DNA from: Pseudomonadota bacterium
GTDB lineage: Bacteria > Pseudomonadota > Gammaproteobacteria > Burkholderiales > Thiobacillaceae
Assembly: GCA_029558905.1 (NCBI GenBank)
Contig: JAKQCX010000024.1
Coordinates: 62,001-126,000, forward strand
Length of the DNA: 64,000 bases
Direction of reading: 5' to 3'
In this document: positions 30,278 to 39,005 of the stretch, one piece after another
Layout of the letters: every line of letters starts with the position of its first letter
How positions within the stretch are numbered: the first letter of the stretch is position 1
Program-made: the position numbers and the translations under genes
Notes under the pieces: generated by a model
What the model was told of the DNA's origin: nothing
Database searches by the model: none
The model's input: only the letters and a program-made list of their open reading frames with translations

Positions 30278-30419
30278 GAGGGTTCAGGCACGTGTCTTAC
30301 AGCGCGACCGCAGGCGCGGGTTGCAAAGGGTTCGACCGTCGGGGTCTTCGGGGTGACGGGTCTCGTGGCTGGGTCACACCACTCCGGGGCCCCGGCGGTA
30401 AACAAAACAGGAGAATGGA
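30278..30419 (+). promoter_or_regulatory. narG-narH intercistronic region with inverted repeats
   Basis: This 142-nt gap contains several inverted repeats: GACCGTC...GACGGGTC around a C(TTCG)G tetraloop motif, GTGAC (30353-30357) with GTCAC (30373-30377), and a perfect 12-bp palindrome CCGGGGCCCCGG (30384-30395). The narH ribosome site CAGGAG follows at 30408-30413. There is no credible ORF. In the nar operons I know, narG and narH are much closer. It may be an RNA processing, attenuation or stability element. Confidence 0.5.
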
Positions 30420-31967
<1,548 letters not shown>

Positions 31968-31980
31968 GAAAGGACACACC

Positions 31981-32517
31981 ATGTTCTACAAACTGCTGGC
32001 CAGGCTGCTGGCCTATCCGGACGAGGCGCTGCTGGCTGCCTTGCCGCAACTGCATGGTGTCCTGAACCAGGGCCTTGAGGCGGCGGAGTACCTGGTGCTG
32101 GAGCGCTTCCTGCGACACCTGGCGAGCATGCCTCTCACCGAGTCGCAGGCGGACTATGTGCAGACCTTCGACCTCACGCCGGAGCATGCCCTGCATCTGA
32201 CCCACCACCTGTTCGGTGACGACAAGAACCGCGGTCCGGCACTCATCGATCTGTCCGAGTATTACAAGCAGTACGGTCTGGAGATCGCCGTGCATGACGG
32301 CGGCTTCGGTGAGCTGCCGGATTTCCTGCCCCTGATGCTGGAATTCTGCGCCCAACTGGCGGAGGACGAAGCACGCATGTTCCTGTCCAAATGGACCAAG
32401 GTACTGAACCAGCTGGCCAGCAACCTGGAAGAGGCCGCCAGCCCCTACGCCCCCCTGGTCCGCTTGTTGGAACAACGCAGCCGTCTGGGCCAAACCCTGA
32501 CCGTGGCCACGGCCTGA
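31981..32517 (+). CDS. narJ: Nitrate reductase molybdenum cofactor assembly chaperone
   Basis: This is a cytoplasmic chaperone (TorD/DmsD/NarJ family) that holds NarG until the molybdenum cofactor is inserted; it is not part of the final enzyme. The protein begins MFYKLLARLLAYPDEALL and contains YVQTFDLTPEHALHLTHHLFGDDKNRG, the NarJ signature, then LPDFLPLMLEFCAQL. At 178 residues it is shorter than E. coli NarJ (236), lacking the C-terminal extension, as in many non-enteric operons. The ATG at 31981 follows AAAGGACACACC. Confidence 0.95.
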   Translation: MFYKLLARLLAYPDEALLAALPQLHGVLNQGLEAAEYLVLERFLRHLASMPLTESQADYVQTFDLTPEHALHLTHHLFGDDKNRGPALIDLSEYYKQYGLEIAVHDGGFGELPDFLPLMLEFCAQLAEDEARMFLSKWTKVLNQLASNLEEAASPYAPLVRLLEQRSRLGQTLTVATA

Positions 32518-32531
32518 ATCTGGAGAGCGAC

Positions 32532-33224
32532 ATGAACTTCGATCTGCACACCCTCCTGTACGGGGTCTACCCCTACATCGCCCTGGTGACCTTCGCCCTG
32601 GGCAGCTGGATCCGCTTCGACAACGAGCAGTACACCTGGAAGAGCGATTCCAGCCAGCTGCTGTCCAAGGCCAACATGCGCCTGGCCAGCAATCTCTTCC
32701 ATGTGGGCATGCTGGGCATCTTCTTCGGTCATCTGATCGGTCTGGTCACGCCACACGGCGTGTTCCAGGCCCTGGGCATTTCCGACATGGCCCACCAGGG
32801 CATCGCCATCTTCGCCGGTGGCATCTTCGGCCTCATGGTGATCCTGGGCGGCACCATGCTGTGGTTCCGTCGTCTGTTCAACAAGCGGGTTCGCGCCGCC
32901 AGCCGCTGGATGGACATCAATATCCTGGGATGGCTCGTCATGACCGCCATTCTCGGCTTCTCCACGATCTTCTGGTCCATTGGTCACGCCGAGAAGGGAG
33001 ACGCCACGGTGATGCTCCGCCTGGCCGAGTGGGTGCAGAGCATCGTCGTGCTGCAGCCCAACCCCGACCTGCTGCGGGGGGTGGATGTGGTGTACAAGAT
33101 CCACATCTTCCTGGGCCTGTCCGTGTTTCTGTTCTTCCCCTTCACCCGGCTGGTGCACATCTGGAGCGCGCCCATAGGCTATCTGTTCCGTGCCTATCAG
33201 ATCGTACGTGCCAAGCGGGTGTAG
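32532..33224 (+). CDS. narI: Respiratory nitrate reductase, gamma (cytochrome b) subunit
   Basis: This is the membrane anchor that oxidises quinol on the periplasmic side and passes electrons to NarH through two b hemes. It has 230 residues and five hydrophobic helices. Heme-ligand histidines fit NLFHVGMLGIFFGHLIG, SDMAHQG and, near the C-terminus, YKIHIFLGLSVFLFFPFTRLVHIWSAP. It begins MNFDLHTLLYGVYPYIA with a GGAGAG site upstream. It ends the narGHJI block; a strong hairpin follows at 33240-33276. Confidence 0.97.
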   Translation: MNFDLHTLLYGVYPYIALVTFALGSWIRFDNEQYTWKSDSSQLLSKANMRLASNLFHVGMLGIFFGHLIGLVTPHGVFQALGISDMAHQGIAIFAGGIFGLMVILGGTMLWFRRLFNKRVRAASRWMDINILGWLVMTAILGFSTIFWSIGHAEKGDATVMLRLAEWVQSIVVLQPNPDLLRGVDVVYKIHIFLGLSVFLFFPFTRLVHIWSAPIGYLFRAYQIVRAKRV

Positions 33225-33239
33225 CGTGCCTGGCCCGGA

Positions 33240-33276
33240 CCAACCCAGCCTGGAGATTCCGGCCTGGCTGGGGTGG
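33240..33276 (+). terminator. Hairpin after narI (possible terminator or processing site)
   Basis: CCAACCCAGCC (33240-33250) pairs with GGCTGGGGTGG (33266-33276) with a single mismatch, giving an 11-position GC-rich stem 15 nt after the narI stop. No T-run follows, so it is not a classical rho-independent terminator. It may limit read-through or protect the 3-prime end of the nar mRNA. Confidence 0.45.
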
Positions 33277-33427
33277 CACCGGCCCCTATGCCCGCAAAGG
33301 CGGCTCCTGAGCGGAGTCGCCCATTGTCAAGGGCAGGACTTAACAATGGTCAAGGCATTTGCCAGACTACGGGCTCAGGATGCATACCTAAGTGATTTAG
33401 TCAACTAAGCGCCCAGAGGAGCCCGTC

Positions 33428-33835
33428 ATGCTGAAGCTGCCCCCCCAACATTTCATACCGGAAGCGCACGACACCGCCAACCCCTATGCCATCTACACCG
33501 TCACGCTGATGGTGAATGGCCAGGAAGTGCTGACCGACCCGGAGGGTTATCTGCTCAACCTGGATGAGTGGAGCGAAGGTTTCGCCGAGGCCCAGGCCAG
33601 CAAGGAGGGCCTGACCCTGACCCCGGAGCACTGGGAGGTGATCCGCTTCATCCGTGAATACTACGAGCAGCATGGCGTCCAGGCCCAAGTGCGTGACATG
33701 ATCCAGCACTTCCGCGATGCATGGGGCCCAGAACGGGGCAACAACCGTTACCTGCACGACATGTTCCCCATGGGCGGGCCTCAGAAGCAGGGCAACCGCC
33801 TGGCCGGCATCCGCAAGACCAAGGGCGAACACTGA
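33428..33835 (+). CDS. DsrC/TusE-family protein lacking all cysteines
   Basis: This 135-residue protein has the DsrC/TusE fold pattern: TDPEGYLLNLDEWSEGFAEAQASKEGLTLTPEHWEVIRFIREYYEQHG, then VRDMIQHFRD and a NRYLHDMFPMGGPQKQGNRLAG tail. True TusE and DsrC carry one or two cysteines on the C-terminal arm for sulfur transfer. Here the arm ends RKTKGEH and the whole protein has no Cys. It therefore cannot be a normal sulfur carrier, and a regulatory or binding role is more likely. It lies 203 nt after narI, with AGAGGAG 6 nt before the ATG and FNR-like motifs upstream. The family is sure; the role is open. Confidence 0.85.
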   Translation: MLKLPPQHFIPEAHDTANPYAIYTVTLMVNGQEVLTDPEGYLLNLDEWSEGFAEAQASKEGLTLTPEHWEVIRFIREYYEQHGVQAQVRDMIQHFRDAWGPERGNNRYLHDMFPMGGPQKQGNRLAGIRKTKGEH

Positions 33836-33875
33836 GTGCCGACCTTCCCGCCGCGCGGGAGGGGCAGGCGCGTGC

Positions 33876-33889
33876 CTGATATATGTCAA
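33876..33889. promoter_or_regulatory. Candidate FNR-type site upstream of DUF2249 gene
   Basis: CTGAT-ATAT-GTCAA matches the FNR consensus TTGATNNNNATCAA at 8 of 10 positions with the correct 4-nt spacer. Its centre is about 72 nt before the DUF2249 ATG. Placed at -41.5 it predicts a start near 33924, with AACTAT (33912-33917) as a possible -10. Inferred only. Confidence 0.5.
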
Positions 33890-33954
33890 GGCATACCAAA
33901 GTAATTCACTCAACTATTTGCGCTCCTTCACACCCTGAAAGACAAGGCCCTGCC

Positions 33955-34239
33955 ATGAGCATCGACATTCCCGTTCAGCCCATCGTCCACAACCACAACC
34001 GTCCCGACGGCATCTATGGATTCGACGCGCGTGGGATCGCCAAGCGATTCCGTCATGCCGCCATCTTCGGTGCCCTGGATTCTCTTCAGCCCGGCGAGCG
34101 CATGCGTTTCGTTAACGACCACAACCCCATCCCCCTGCTGCAGCAGATGATGGCCCGCTATGGCGAACGGGTGGAAATCCAGTACCTGGACCAGAGTCCT
34201 GAAGGCGTGATGATCGACTTCATCGTCAAGGACGCCTGA
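33955..34239 (+). CDS. DUF2249 small protein
   Basis: This 94-residue protein matches the DUF2249 pattern: GIYGFDARGIAKRFRHAAIFGALDSLQPGERMRFVNDHNPIPLLQQM and YLDQSPEGVMIDFIV. The TusA-like fold of this family (the His/Pro-rich NDHNPIPLL block) often occurs in denitrification and nitric oxide gene clusters, but no activity is established. The ATG at 33955 (MSIDIPV) is chosen because upstream in-frame residues look non-coding and carry the FNR-like box. A strong hairpin follows its stop. Confidence 0.88.
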   Translation: MSIDIPVQPIVHNHNRPDGIYGFDARGIAKRFRHAAIFGALDSLQPGERMRFVNDHNPIPLLQQMMARYGERVEIQYLDQSPEGVMIDFIVKDA

Positions 34240-34268
34240 GCGGCGGGGACCCAGCGAGGCAGCATCCC

Positions 34269-34294
34269 GCCATGCCTGCGCAGGCAGGCATGGC
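34269..34294 (+). terminator. Perfect 10-bp hairpin after the DUF2249 gene
   Basis: GCCATGCCTG (34269-34278) and CAGGCATGGC (34285-34294) form a perfect 10-bp stem with a 6-nt loop, 29 nt after the stop. No T-run follows, so factor-independent termination is uncertain; it could be an RNA-stabilising end or a repeat element. Confidence 0.5.
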
Positions 34295-34336
34295 ACGGAT
34301 CAGACACCTCGTCAGGCCAAAGGAGCCCATTCGCCC

Positions 34337-35446
34337 ATGCTGCTTTCGGATCGCGTGCACACCTTCGGCCAGTGGCTGAAGAACAAGCATGGCGAGCGCG
34401 TGCACAAGATCGCCCTGGATGCGGGCTTCACCTGCCCAAATCGGGATGGCAGCAAGGGCACCGGCGGTTGCACCTTCTGCAACAATGCCTCCTTCAACGT
34501 CACCGTGGCGCAGCAGCGCCGCAACGGCCGTTCCGATCCACTGCCCGCAGCCCGCGCCGAAACGTCCTTCCTCGGCTTGACGGGTTGCGGCTCCATGACG
34601 GTGGTCGAGCCCGACGGCGGCGCGGGTGCGCGTGTCACCGTCTCCCTGCAGGAGCAACTGGCCTCCGGTCGCCGGGGTATCGCCCGGCGCACCCGGGCCA
34701 GCAAATACCTGGCCTACTTCCAGGCCTACACCAACACCTATGCGCATGTGGATGCCCTCCGGGCCATGTATGACGAGGCCCTGGCCATGCAAGGCATGAT
34801 CGGTCTGTGTGTGGGTACGCGACCCGACTGCGTGCCCGACGAGGTACTGGATCTGCTGGCCGGCTACCGTGACCGCGGCATGGAAGTGTGGCTGGAACTG
34901 GGTTTGCAGTCCGCCTTCGATGAGAGCCTGCGTCGGGTGAACCGGGGACATGGCCTGGCGGAATACGTCACCGCCTGTCGGGCGGCCCGCGGTCGCGGCA
35001 TCCCCGTGTGCACCCACCTCATCGTGGGCCTGCCTGGAGAGACCGGCCGACACAGCCTCACCAGTCTGGATATCGTCCTGGATATCGGCACCGACGGCCT
35101 CAAGCTGCATCCCCTGCATGTGGTCAAGGGTACCCAGCTGGCCAACGAATGGCGTCGGGGGGAGTACACTCCCCTGAGCCTGGAGGACTACGTCGCCACC
35201 GCCACAGATCTCATCGAGCGTACCCCAAGGGAAGTGGTCTACCACCGGGTCACGGGCACTGCCCCGGACCGGCTGCTGCTTGCCCCGCAATGGTGTGCCG
35301 GCAAATGGCCCGTGGTGAATGCCATCGTCGCGGAACTGGAGCGCCGTGGCACATGCCAAGGCAGCTGCCTGGTCAGGCCAATAAATGGATATGAAGGTTT
35401 ACATAGGATGAATACATCCCGACCCGAAGTGGTGTTGCAGACATGA
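34337..35446 (+). CDS. TIGR01212 (YhcC-type) radical SAM protein
   Basis: This radical S-adenosylmethionine enzyme of the YhcC family is of unknown substrate. The cluster motif is FTCPNRDGSKGTGGCTFCNN, three Cys in the spacing typical of this family rather than plain CxxxCxxC. Other family blocks are YLAYFQAYTNTYA, GLCVGTRPDCVPDEVL, EVWLELGLQSAFDESLRRVNRGH, HLIVGLPGE and GLKLHPLHVVKGTQLANEW. It has 369 residues, longer than E. coli YhcC (309), with a C-terminal extension (RGTCQGSCLVRPINGY). It overlaps ubiU by 4 nt (ATGA), so the two are coupled. AGGAG lies 11 nt before the ATG. Confidence 0.9.
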   Translation: MLLSDRVHTFGQWLKNKHGERVHKIALDAGFTCPNRDGSKGTGGCTFCNNASFNVTVAQQRRNGRSDPLPAARAETSFLGLTGCGSMTVVEPDGGAGARVTVSLQEQLASGRRGIARRTRASKYLAYFQAYTNTYAHVDALRAMYDEALAMQGMIGLCVGTRPDCVPDEVLDLLAGYRDRGMEVWLELGLQSAFDESLRRVNRGHGLAEYVTACRAARGRGIPVCTHLIVGLPGETGRHSLTSLDIVLDIGTDGLKLHPLHVVKGTQLANEWRRGEYTPLSLEDYVATATDLIERTPREVVYHRVTGTAPDRLLLAPQWCAGKWPVVNAIVAELERRGTCQGSCLVRPINGYEGLHRMNTSRPEVVLQT

Positions 35447-36450
35447 AACCCCTGCTTGAGCTGATCTGTCCTGCTGGCAGCCTGCCGGCCCTGAAGGCTG
35501 CGGTGGACCATGGTGCCGATGGCGTCTACCTGGGCCTCAAGGACAACACCAACGCACGCAACTTCTCCGGCCTGAACTTCGACGCCAGGACCCTGGCGGA
35601 AGGCATCCGCTACGCCCATGCCAAGGGCGCCAAGGTGCTCATGGCCCTGAACACCTATCCCCAGCCCGCCACCCTGGCGCGCTGGCACGCCGCCGTGGAC
35701 ACCGCGGCAACTTCCGGTGTGGACGCCATCATCCTGGCGGACCCGGGCCTCATGGCCTATGCCCGCAAGACCCACCCCAACCTGCGCCTGCATCTCTCCG
35801 TGCAGGGTTCCGCCACCAGCTACGAGGCGGTGAACTTCTACCGCGAGCGCTTCGGCATCCAGCGCGCCGTGCTGCCCCGTGTGCTGTCCCTGGCGCAGGT
35901 GGAGAACGTGGTGCAGCACACCGACGTGGAGATCGAGCTGTTCGGCTTCGGTGGCCTGTGCGTCATGGTGGAGGGCCGCTGCCTCCTGTCCTCCTATGCC
36001 TGCGGCGATTCCCCCAACACCTTCGGCGCCTGTTCCCCGGGCCATGCGGTGCGCTGGGAACAAACCCCCAAGGGCATGGAGACGCGCCTGAACGGCGTGC
36101 TCATCGACCGCTATGCCGACAACGAAAAGGCCGGCTATCCCACCCTGTGCAAGGGCCGCTTCGAGGTCCAGGGCGAGACCTACTACGCCCTGGAGGAGCC
36201 CACCAGCCTCAACAGCATGGAGCTGCTGCCGGAGATGGCCCGCTTGGGCATAGCCGCCATCAAGATCGAAGGCCGCCAGCGCAGCCCCGCCTACGCAGCC
36301 CAGGTGACCAAGGTGTGGCGCGCTGCCATCGACGCGGTCAAGCGGTCCGCCGAAACATTCAAGCCCAATCCCGCCTGGATGGCGGAACTCAACAAGGTCT
36401 CCGAGGGCAGCATGCACACCCTGGGCGCCTACTACCGGCCGTGGAAATAA
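35443..36450 (+). CDS. ubiU: Oxygen-independent ubiquinone hydroxylation protein UbiU (U32 family)
   Basis: UbiU works with UbiV and UbiT to hydroxylate the ubiquinone ring without oxygen. This 335-residue protein belongs to peptidase family U32, and its four cysteines Cys173, Cys180, Cys197 and Cys236 (GLCVMVEGRC, FGACSPG, TLCKGRF) match the spacing of the four 4Fe-4S ligands known in E. coli UbiU (169, 176, 193, 232). Other marks are LELICPAGSLPALKAAVDHGADGVYLGLKDNTNARNF and IAAIKIEGRQRSPAY. It overlaps the YhcC-type gene upstream, and its stop shares one base with the ubiV start (TAATG). Confidence 0.93.
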   Translation: MKPLLELICPAGSLPALKAAVDHGADGVYLGLKDNTNARNFSGLNFDARTLAEGIRYAHAKGAKVLMALNTYPQPATLARWHAAVDTAATSGVDAIILADPGLMAYARKTHPNLRLHLSVQGSATSYEAVNFYRERFGIQRAVLPRVLSLAQVENVVQHTDVEIELFGFGGLCVMVEGRCLLSSYACGDSPNTFGACSPGHAVRWEQTPKGMETRLNGVLIDRYADNEKAGYPTLCKGRFEVQGETYYALEEPTSLNSMELLPEMARLGIAAIKIEGRQRSPAYAAQVTKVWRAAIDAVKRSAETFKPNPAWMAELNKVSEGSMHTLGAYYRPWK

Positions 36451-37361
36451 TGAAGCTCGCCCTGGGCCCGCTCCTCTACTACTGGTCCCGGGAGGACACC
36501 CTGGCCTACTACGAGGCCGCCGCCGGCTGGCCCGTGGACATCGTCTATCTGGGGGAGACCGTCTGTTCCCGCCGCCACCTGCTGCGCCTGCAGGACTACC
36601 TGGGCCTGGCAGAAAAGCTGGTCGCCGCCGGCAAGGAAGTGGTGCTCTCCACCCAGACCCTCATCGAGTCCGAATCCGACCTCAAGGCCCTGCGCAAGCT
36701 GGTGAAGGATGGACGCTTCCTGGTGGAGGCCAACGAATGGGGGGCCGTGCGCCTGCTGGCGCAGGCGAACCAGGCCTTCGTCTCCGGTCCCACCCTCAAC
36801 GTCTACAACCCGGACACCCTGACCCTACTGGCGGACATGGGCGCCAAGCGCTGGGTGCCACCGGTGGAGATGCCCCGGGACATGCTCGCCGCCATGCTCG
36901 CTTCTGGAAACCATCCCGCGGGCATGGAGACGGAGCTGTTCGGCTACGGTCGTCTGCCCCTGGCCTACTCGGCGCGCTGTTTCACTGCCCGCCACTACAA
37001 CCTGCAAAAGGACGACTGCCAGTTCAAGTGCCTGGAACACCCGGATGGGCTCACCCTGCGCAGCCGGGAAGGGGAGGACTTCCTCACCCTGAACGGCATC
37101 CAGACCCAGTCGGCGAAGATCATGAACCTGGCCCATCGCCTGGACGAGCTGCGCAGTACCGGGGTGGACGTATTGCGTCTGTCCCCCCAGTTTCGGCACA
37201 TGGAACGGGTGGTCAACGTGTTTCGCGCCCTGTTGGATGGCGATATCGCCCCGGCGGAGGCCACACATAGGCTGGACCGCATCATGCCGGGCCGGCCCTG
37301 TGACGGTTACTGGCTGGGGGAGGCGGGCATGGCCTATACCGGCATGCAGGCCCAGGCCTGA
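36450..37361 (+). CDS. ubiV: Oxygen-independent ubiquinone hydroxylation protein UbiV (U32 family)
   Basis: UbiV is the partner of UbiU in anaerobic ubiquinone synthesis. The 303-residue protein starts MKLALGPLLYYWSREDTL. Cysteines at 39, 177, 190 and 194 (GETVCSRR, YSARCFTARHYNLQKDDCQFKC) have the same spacing as the 4Fe-4S ligands of E. coli UbiV (39, 180, 193, 197). The substrate-cavity region FGYGRLPLAYSARC is conserved. The start is fixed by the one-base overlap with the ubiU stop. Its presence fits a nitrate-respiring cell that needs ubiquinone without oxygen. Confidence 0.93.
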   Translation: MKLALGPLLYYWSREDTLAYYEAAAGWPVDIVYLGETVCSRRHLLRLQDYLGLAEKLVAAGKEVVLSTQTLIESESDLKALRKLVKDGRFLVEANEWGAVRLLAQANQAFVSGPTLNVYNPDTLTLLADMGAKRWVPPVEMPRDMLAAMLASGNHPAGMETELFGYGRLPLAYSARCFTARHYNLQKDDCQFKCLEHPDGLTLRSREGEDFLTLNGIQTQSAKIMNLAHRLDELRSTGVDVLRLSPQFRHMERVVNVFRALLDGDIAPAEATHRLDRIMPGRPCDGYWLGEAGMAYTGMQAQA

Positions 37362-37450
37362 AACATGGGTGCGGCACAGCGCAAGGCCACCGCACCACGC
37401 CCGTGCAGGCGGGAATACAAAAGCACCTGAATTATCCATTGGAGACCCTC

Positions 37451-37927
37451 ATGCAACTCCCCGCCTTTCCTGCACCGCTGGCCAGACTCGTCACCCGCCT
37501 ACCGACCTGGCCGACCTCCTGGGCCTTCGCAGCTGCCTGCAACCTGGCGGCCTGGCCCACCCTCAAGGATCTGGACTGGGAGGTGGTGCGCGGCCGGCGC
37601 TTTCGCGTGGTGGTGAAAGACATGGGACTGGGCCTGTTCTTTTCCGTGACTCCCAAGGGGTTTCGCGCGGAGCGCAACGGTCTGGCGGACGTGACCTTCA
37701 CCGCCACTGCCCAGGACTTCGCACGTCTGGCCCTGCGCCTGGAAGACCCGGATACCCTGTTCTTCAACCGCCGCCTGCTCATCGAGGGGGATACGGACCT
37801 GGGTCTCATGGTGAAGAACATGCTGGACGCCGTGGAGCTGGAGACCCTCACCGGTAATATGCCCGGCCCCATGGGTCAAGCCCTCAACCGCCTGCGGCGC
37901 CTGGCCTTGGCGCAACAGCCCGTCTGA
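37451..37927 (+). CDS. ubiT: Ubiquinone biosynthesis accessory factor UbiT (SCP2 domain)
   Basis: UbiT is a lipid-binding SCP2-type protein required for the anaerobic ubiquinone pathway, thought to carry the isoprenoid intermediates. This 158-residue protein has LDWEVVRGRRFRVVVKDMGLGLFFSVTPKGF, ATAQDFARLALRLEDPDTLFFNRRLLIEGDTDLGLMVKNMLDAVE, the typical SCP2 C-terminal half. The ATG at 37451 has GGAGA 6 nt before it. It follows ubiV by 89 nt on the same strand; in E. coli ubiT lies next to, but divergent from, ubiUV. Confidence 0.9.
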   Translation: MQLPAFPAPLARLVTRLPTWPTSWAFAAACNLAAWPTLKDLDWEVVRGRRFRVVVKDMGLGLFFSVTPKGFRAERNGLADVTFTATAQDFARLALRLEDPDTLFFNRRLLIEGDTDLGLMVKNMLDAVELETLTGNMPGPMGQALNRLRRLALAQQPV

Positions 37928-37954
37928 CTGAGCGGACCGCACAGGCCACAGGCC

Positions 37955-38182
37955 ATGAAACCCGGCAAGCGTCCCCAGAAATTCCCGCTCAATCCCAAGC
38001 ATCCGGAACGCATCTGCTGGGGCTGCGACAAATACTGTCCGGCGGATAACCTCCTGTGCGGCAACGGCTCGGGCCGTACCGAGCACCCCGCGGAGATCCT
38101 GGGAGAGGACTGGTATGAGTGGGAAGCCTGGAACCTGTCGAACATGATCGGGGGAAAGAAACCTTCGGGGGGCGGCGCCTGA
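37955..38182 (+). CDS. DUF3079 small cysteine-rich protein
   Basis: This 75-residue protein matches the DUF3079 pattern KFPLNPKHPERICWGCDKYCPADNLLCGNGSGRTEHPAEILGEDW. Four cysteines in CWGC...YC...LC are arranged as a possible metal-binding site (inference). No signal peptide is seen. The function is unknown. It starts 27 nt after the ubiT stop and could share its mRNA. In my experience the family is common in Betaproteobacteria, which supports the lineage guess. Confidence 0.85.
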   Translation: MKPGKRPQKFPLNPKHPERICWGCDKYCPADNLLCGNGSGRTEHPAEILGEDWYEWEAWNLSNMIGGKKPSGGGA

Positions 38183-38391
38183 CGGGGCAAAAATGATGCG
38201 GACGTGTCCCTCTCGGGATATCTCATCGTGTTCGGTATGATGGTCCTCGCAACTTTCAGCACCTTCCCGGATTGCGAGGGTAGGGGGCATCCACGCGCTG
38301 CAGCGGTGCTCGGCCCCGGTGTATCCCGTGGATCTGCCCCTGACCGCCAAGCGTGCCCCGGCGGAGTGTCCGATTTTTTCATGGAGCCCCT

Positions 38392-39003
38392 ATGTCGTTT
38401 CCCGATTTCTTTGCCCAAGTCCCCACCCTGACCCTGAAGGACGGCCTGGCCGAACTCCTGGGCGCTGCCCAGGATGGCCGCATCGAATACCGCTATGCGG
38501 ACGTTGTGCGCCTGGCGGGGCATTCATGTCCCACGGTGGCCGGGGCCTGGCTCATGGCCCGGCATGGCTTGCGTGCCCTGTATGCAGACGGGATCCCGGA
38601 GCGTGGCAATATTCGTGTGGAAATGCGCAACCCCATGGAGGCCGGCACGACCGGCGTGGTGGGCAGTGTATTGGGCCTCGTCACCGGCGCGGCCGGGGCG
38701 GGGGGCTTCAAGGGCCTGGGGGGGCGTTTCGTCCGGCGCAACCTGCTGATCTATGGCGTGGACCTGCCGGCGGAGTTACGCCTGATCCGTCTGGATACGG
38801 GCAGTTCGGTGCTGCTGGACTACCACCCGGAGAAGGTGCCACCGTCCACCGAGATGCAGGTCCACATGGCCAGTGTGATGAGCGGCCAGGCGGATGCCGA
38901 CGAGCGCGCGATCTTTGGCCGTTTGTGGCAGGAGCGGGTACGCAGCATCCTGCTGGATCATGCCGATGCCCCGGGCCTGGTGGTAGCGCGGATGGGGACC
39001 TGA
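38392..39003 (+). CDS. FmdE-like domain protein
   Basis: This 203-residue protein resembles the FmdE (formylmethanofuran dehydrogenase subunit E-like) fold: a VVRLAGHSCPTVAGAWLMARHGL block with the conserved His-Ser-Cys-Pro, then IRVEMRNPMEAGTTGVVGSVLGLVTGAAG and YHPEKVPPS. Domains of this fold are found near molybdenum enzymes, but no function is proven. The start is the ATG at 38392. The gene is preceded by a 209-nt spacer in which I see no gene. It ends 2 nt before the MOSC gene, so the two form a pair. Confidence 0.75.
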   Translation: MSFPDFFAQVPTLTLKDGLAELLGAAQDGRIEYRYADVVRLAGHSCPTVAGAWLMARHGLRALYADGIPERGNIRVEMRNPMEAGTTGVVGSVLGLVTGAAGAGGFKGLGGRFVRRNLLIYGVDLPAELRLIRLDTGSSVLLDYHPEKVPPSTEMQVHMASVMSGQADADERAIFGRLWQERVRSILLDHADAPGLVVARMGT

Positions 39004-39005
39004 GC

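Noticed and set aside
30278-30419. A small gene between narG and narH
   Set aside because: The only in-frame start near the end is a two-codon ATG-GAA-TGA; no frame with a ribosome site and protein-like composition is present.
33340-33353. TTAAC-AATG-GTCAA as a full FNR site before the DsrC-like gene
   Set aside because: Only 7 of 10 consensus positions match; kept only as part of the shared-word observation.
38183-38391. Riboswitch, for example for molybdenum cofactor, before the FmdE-like gene
   Set aside because: I could not recognise the conserved loops of any known riboswitch; a covariance-model search would be needed.
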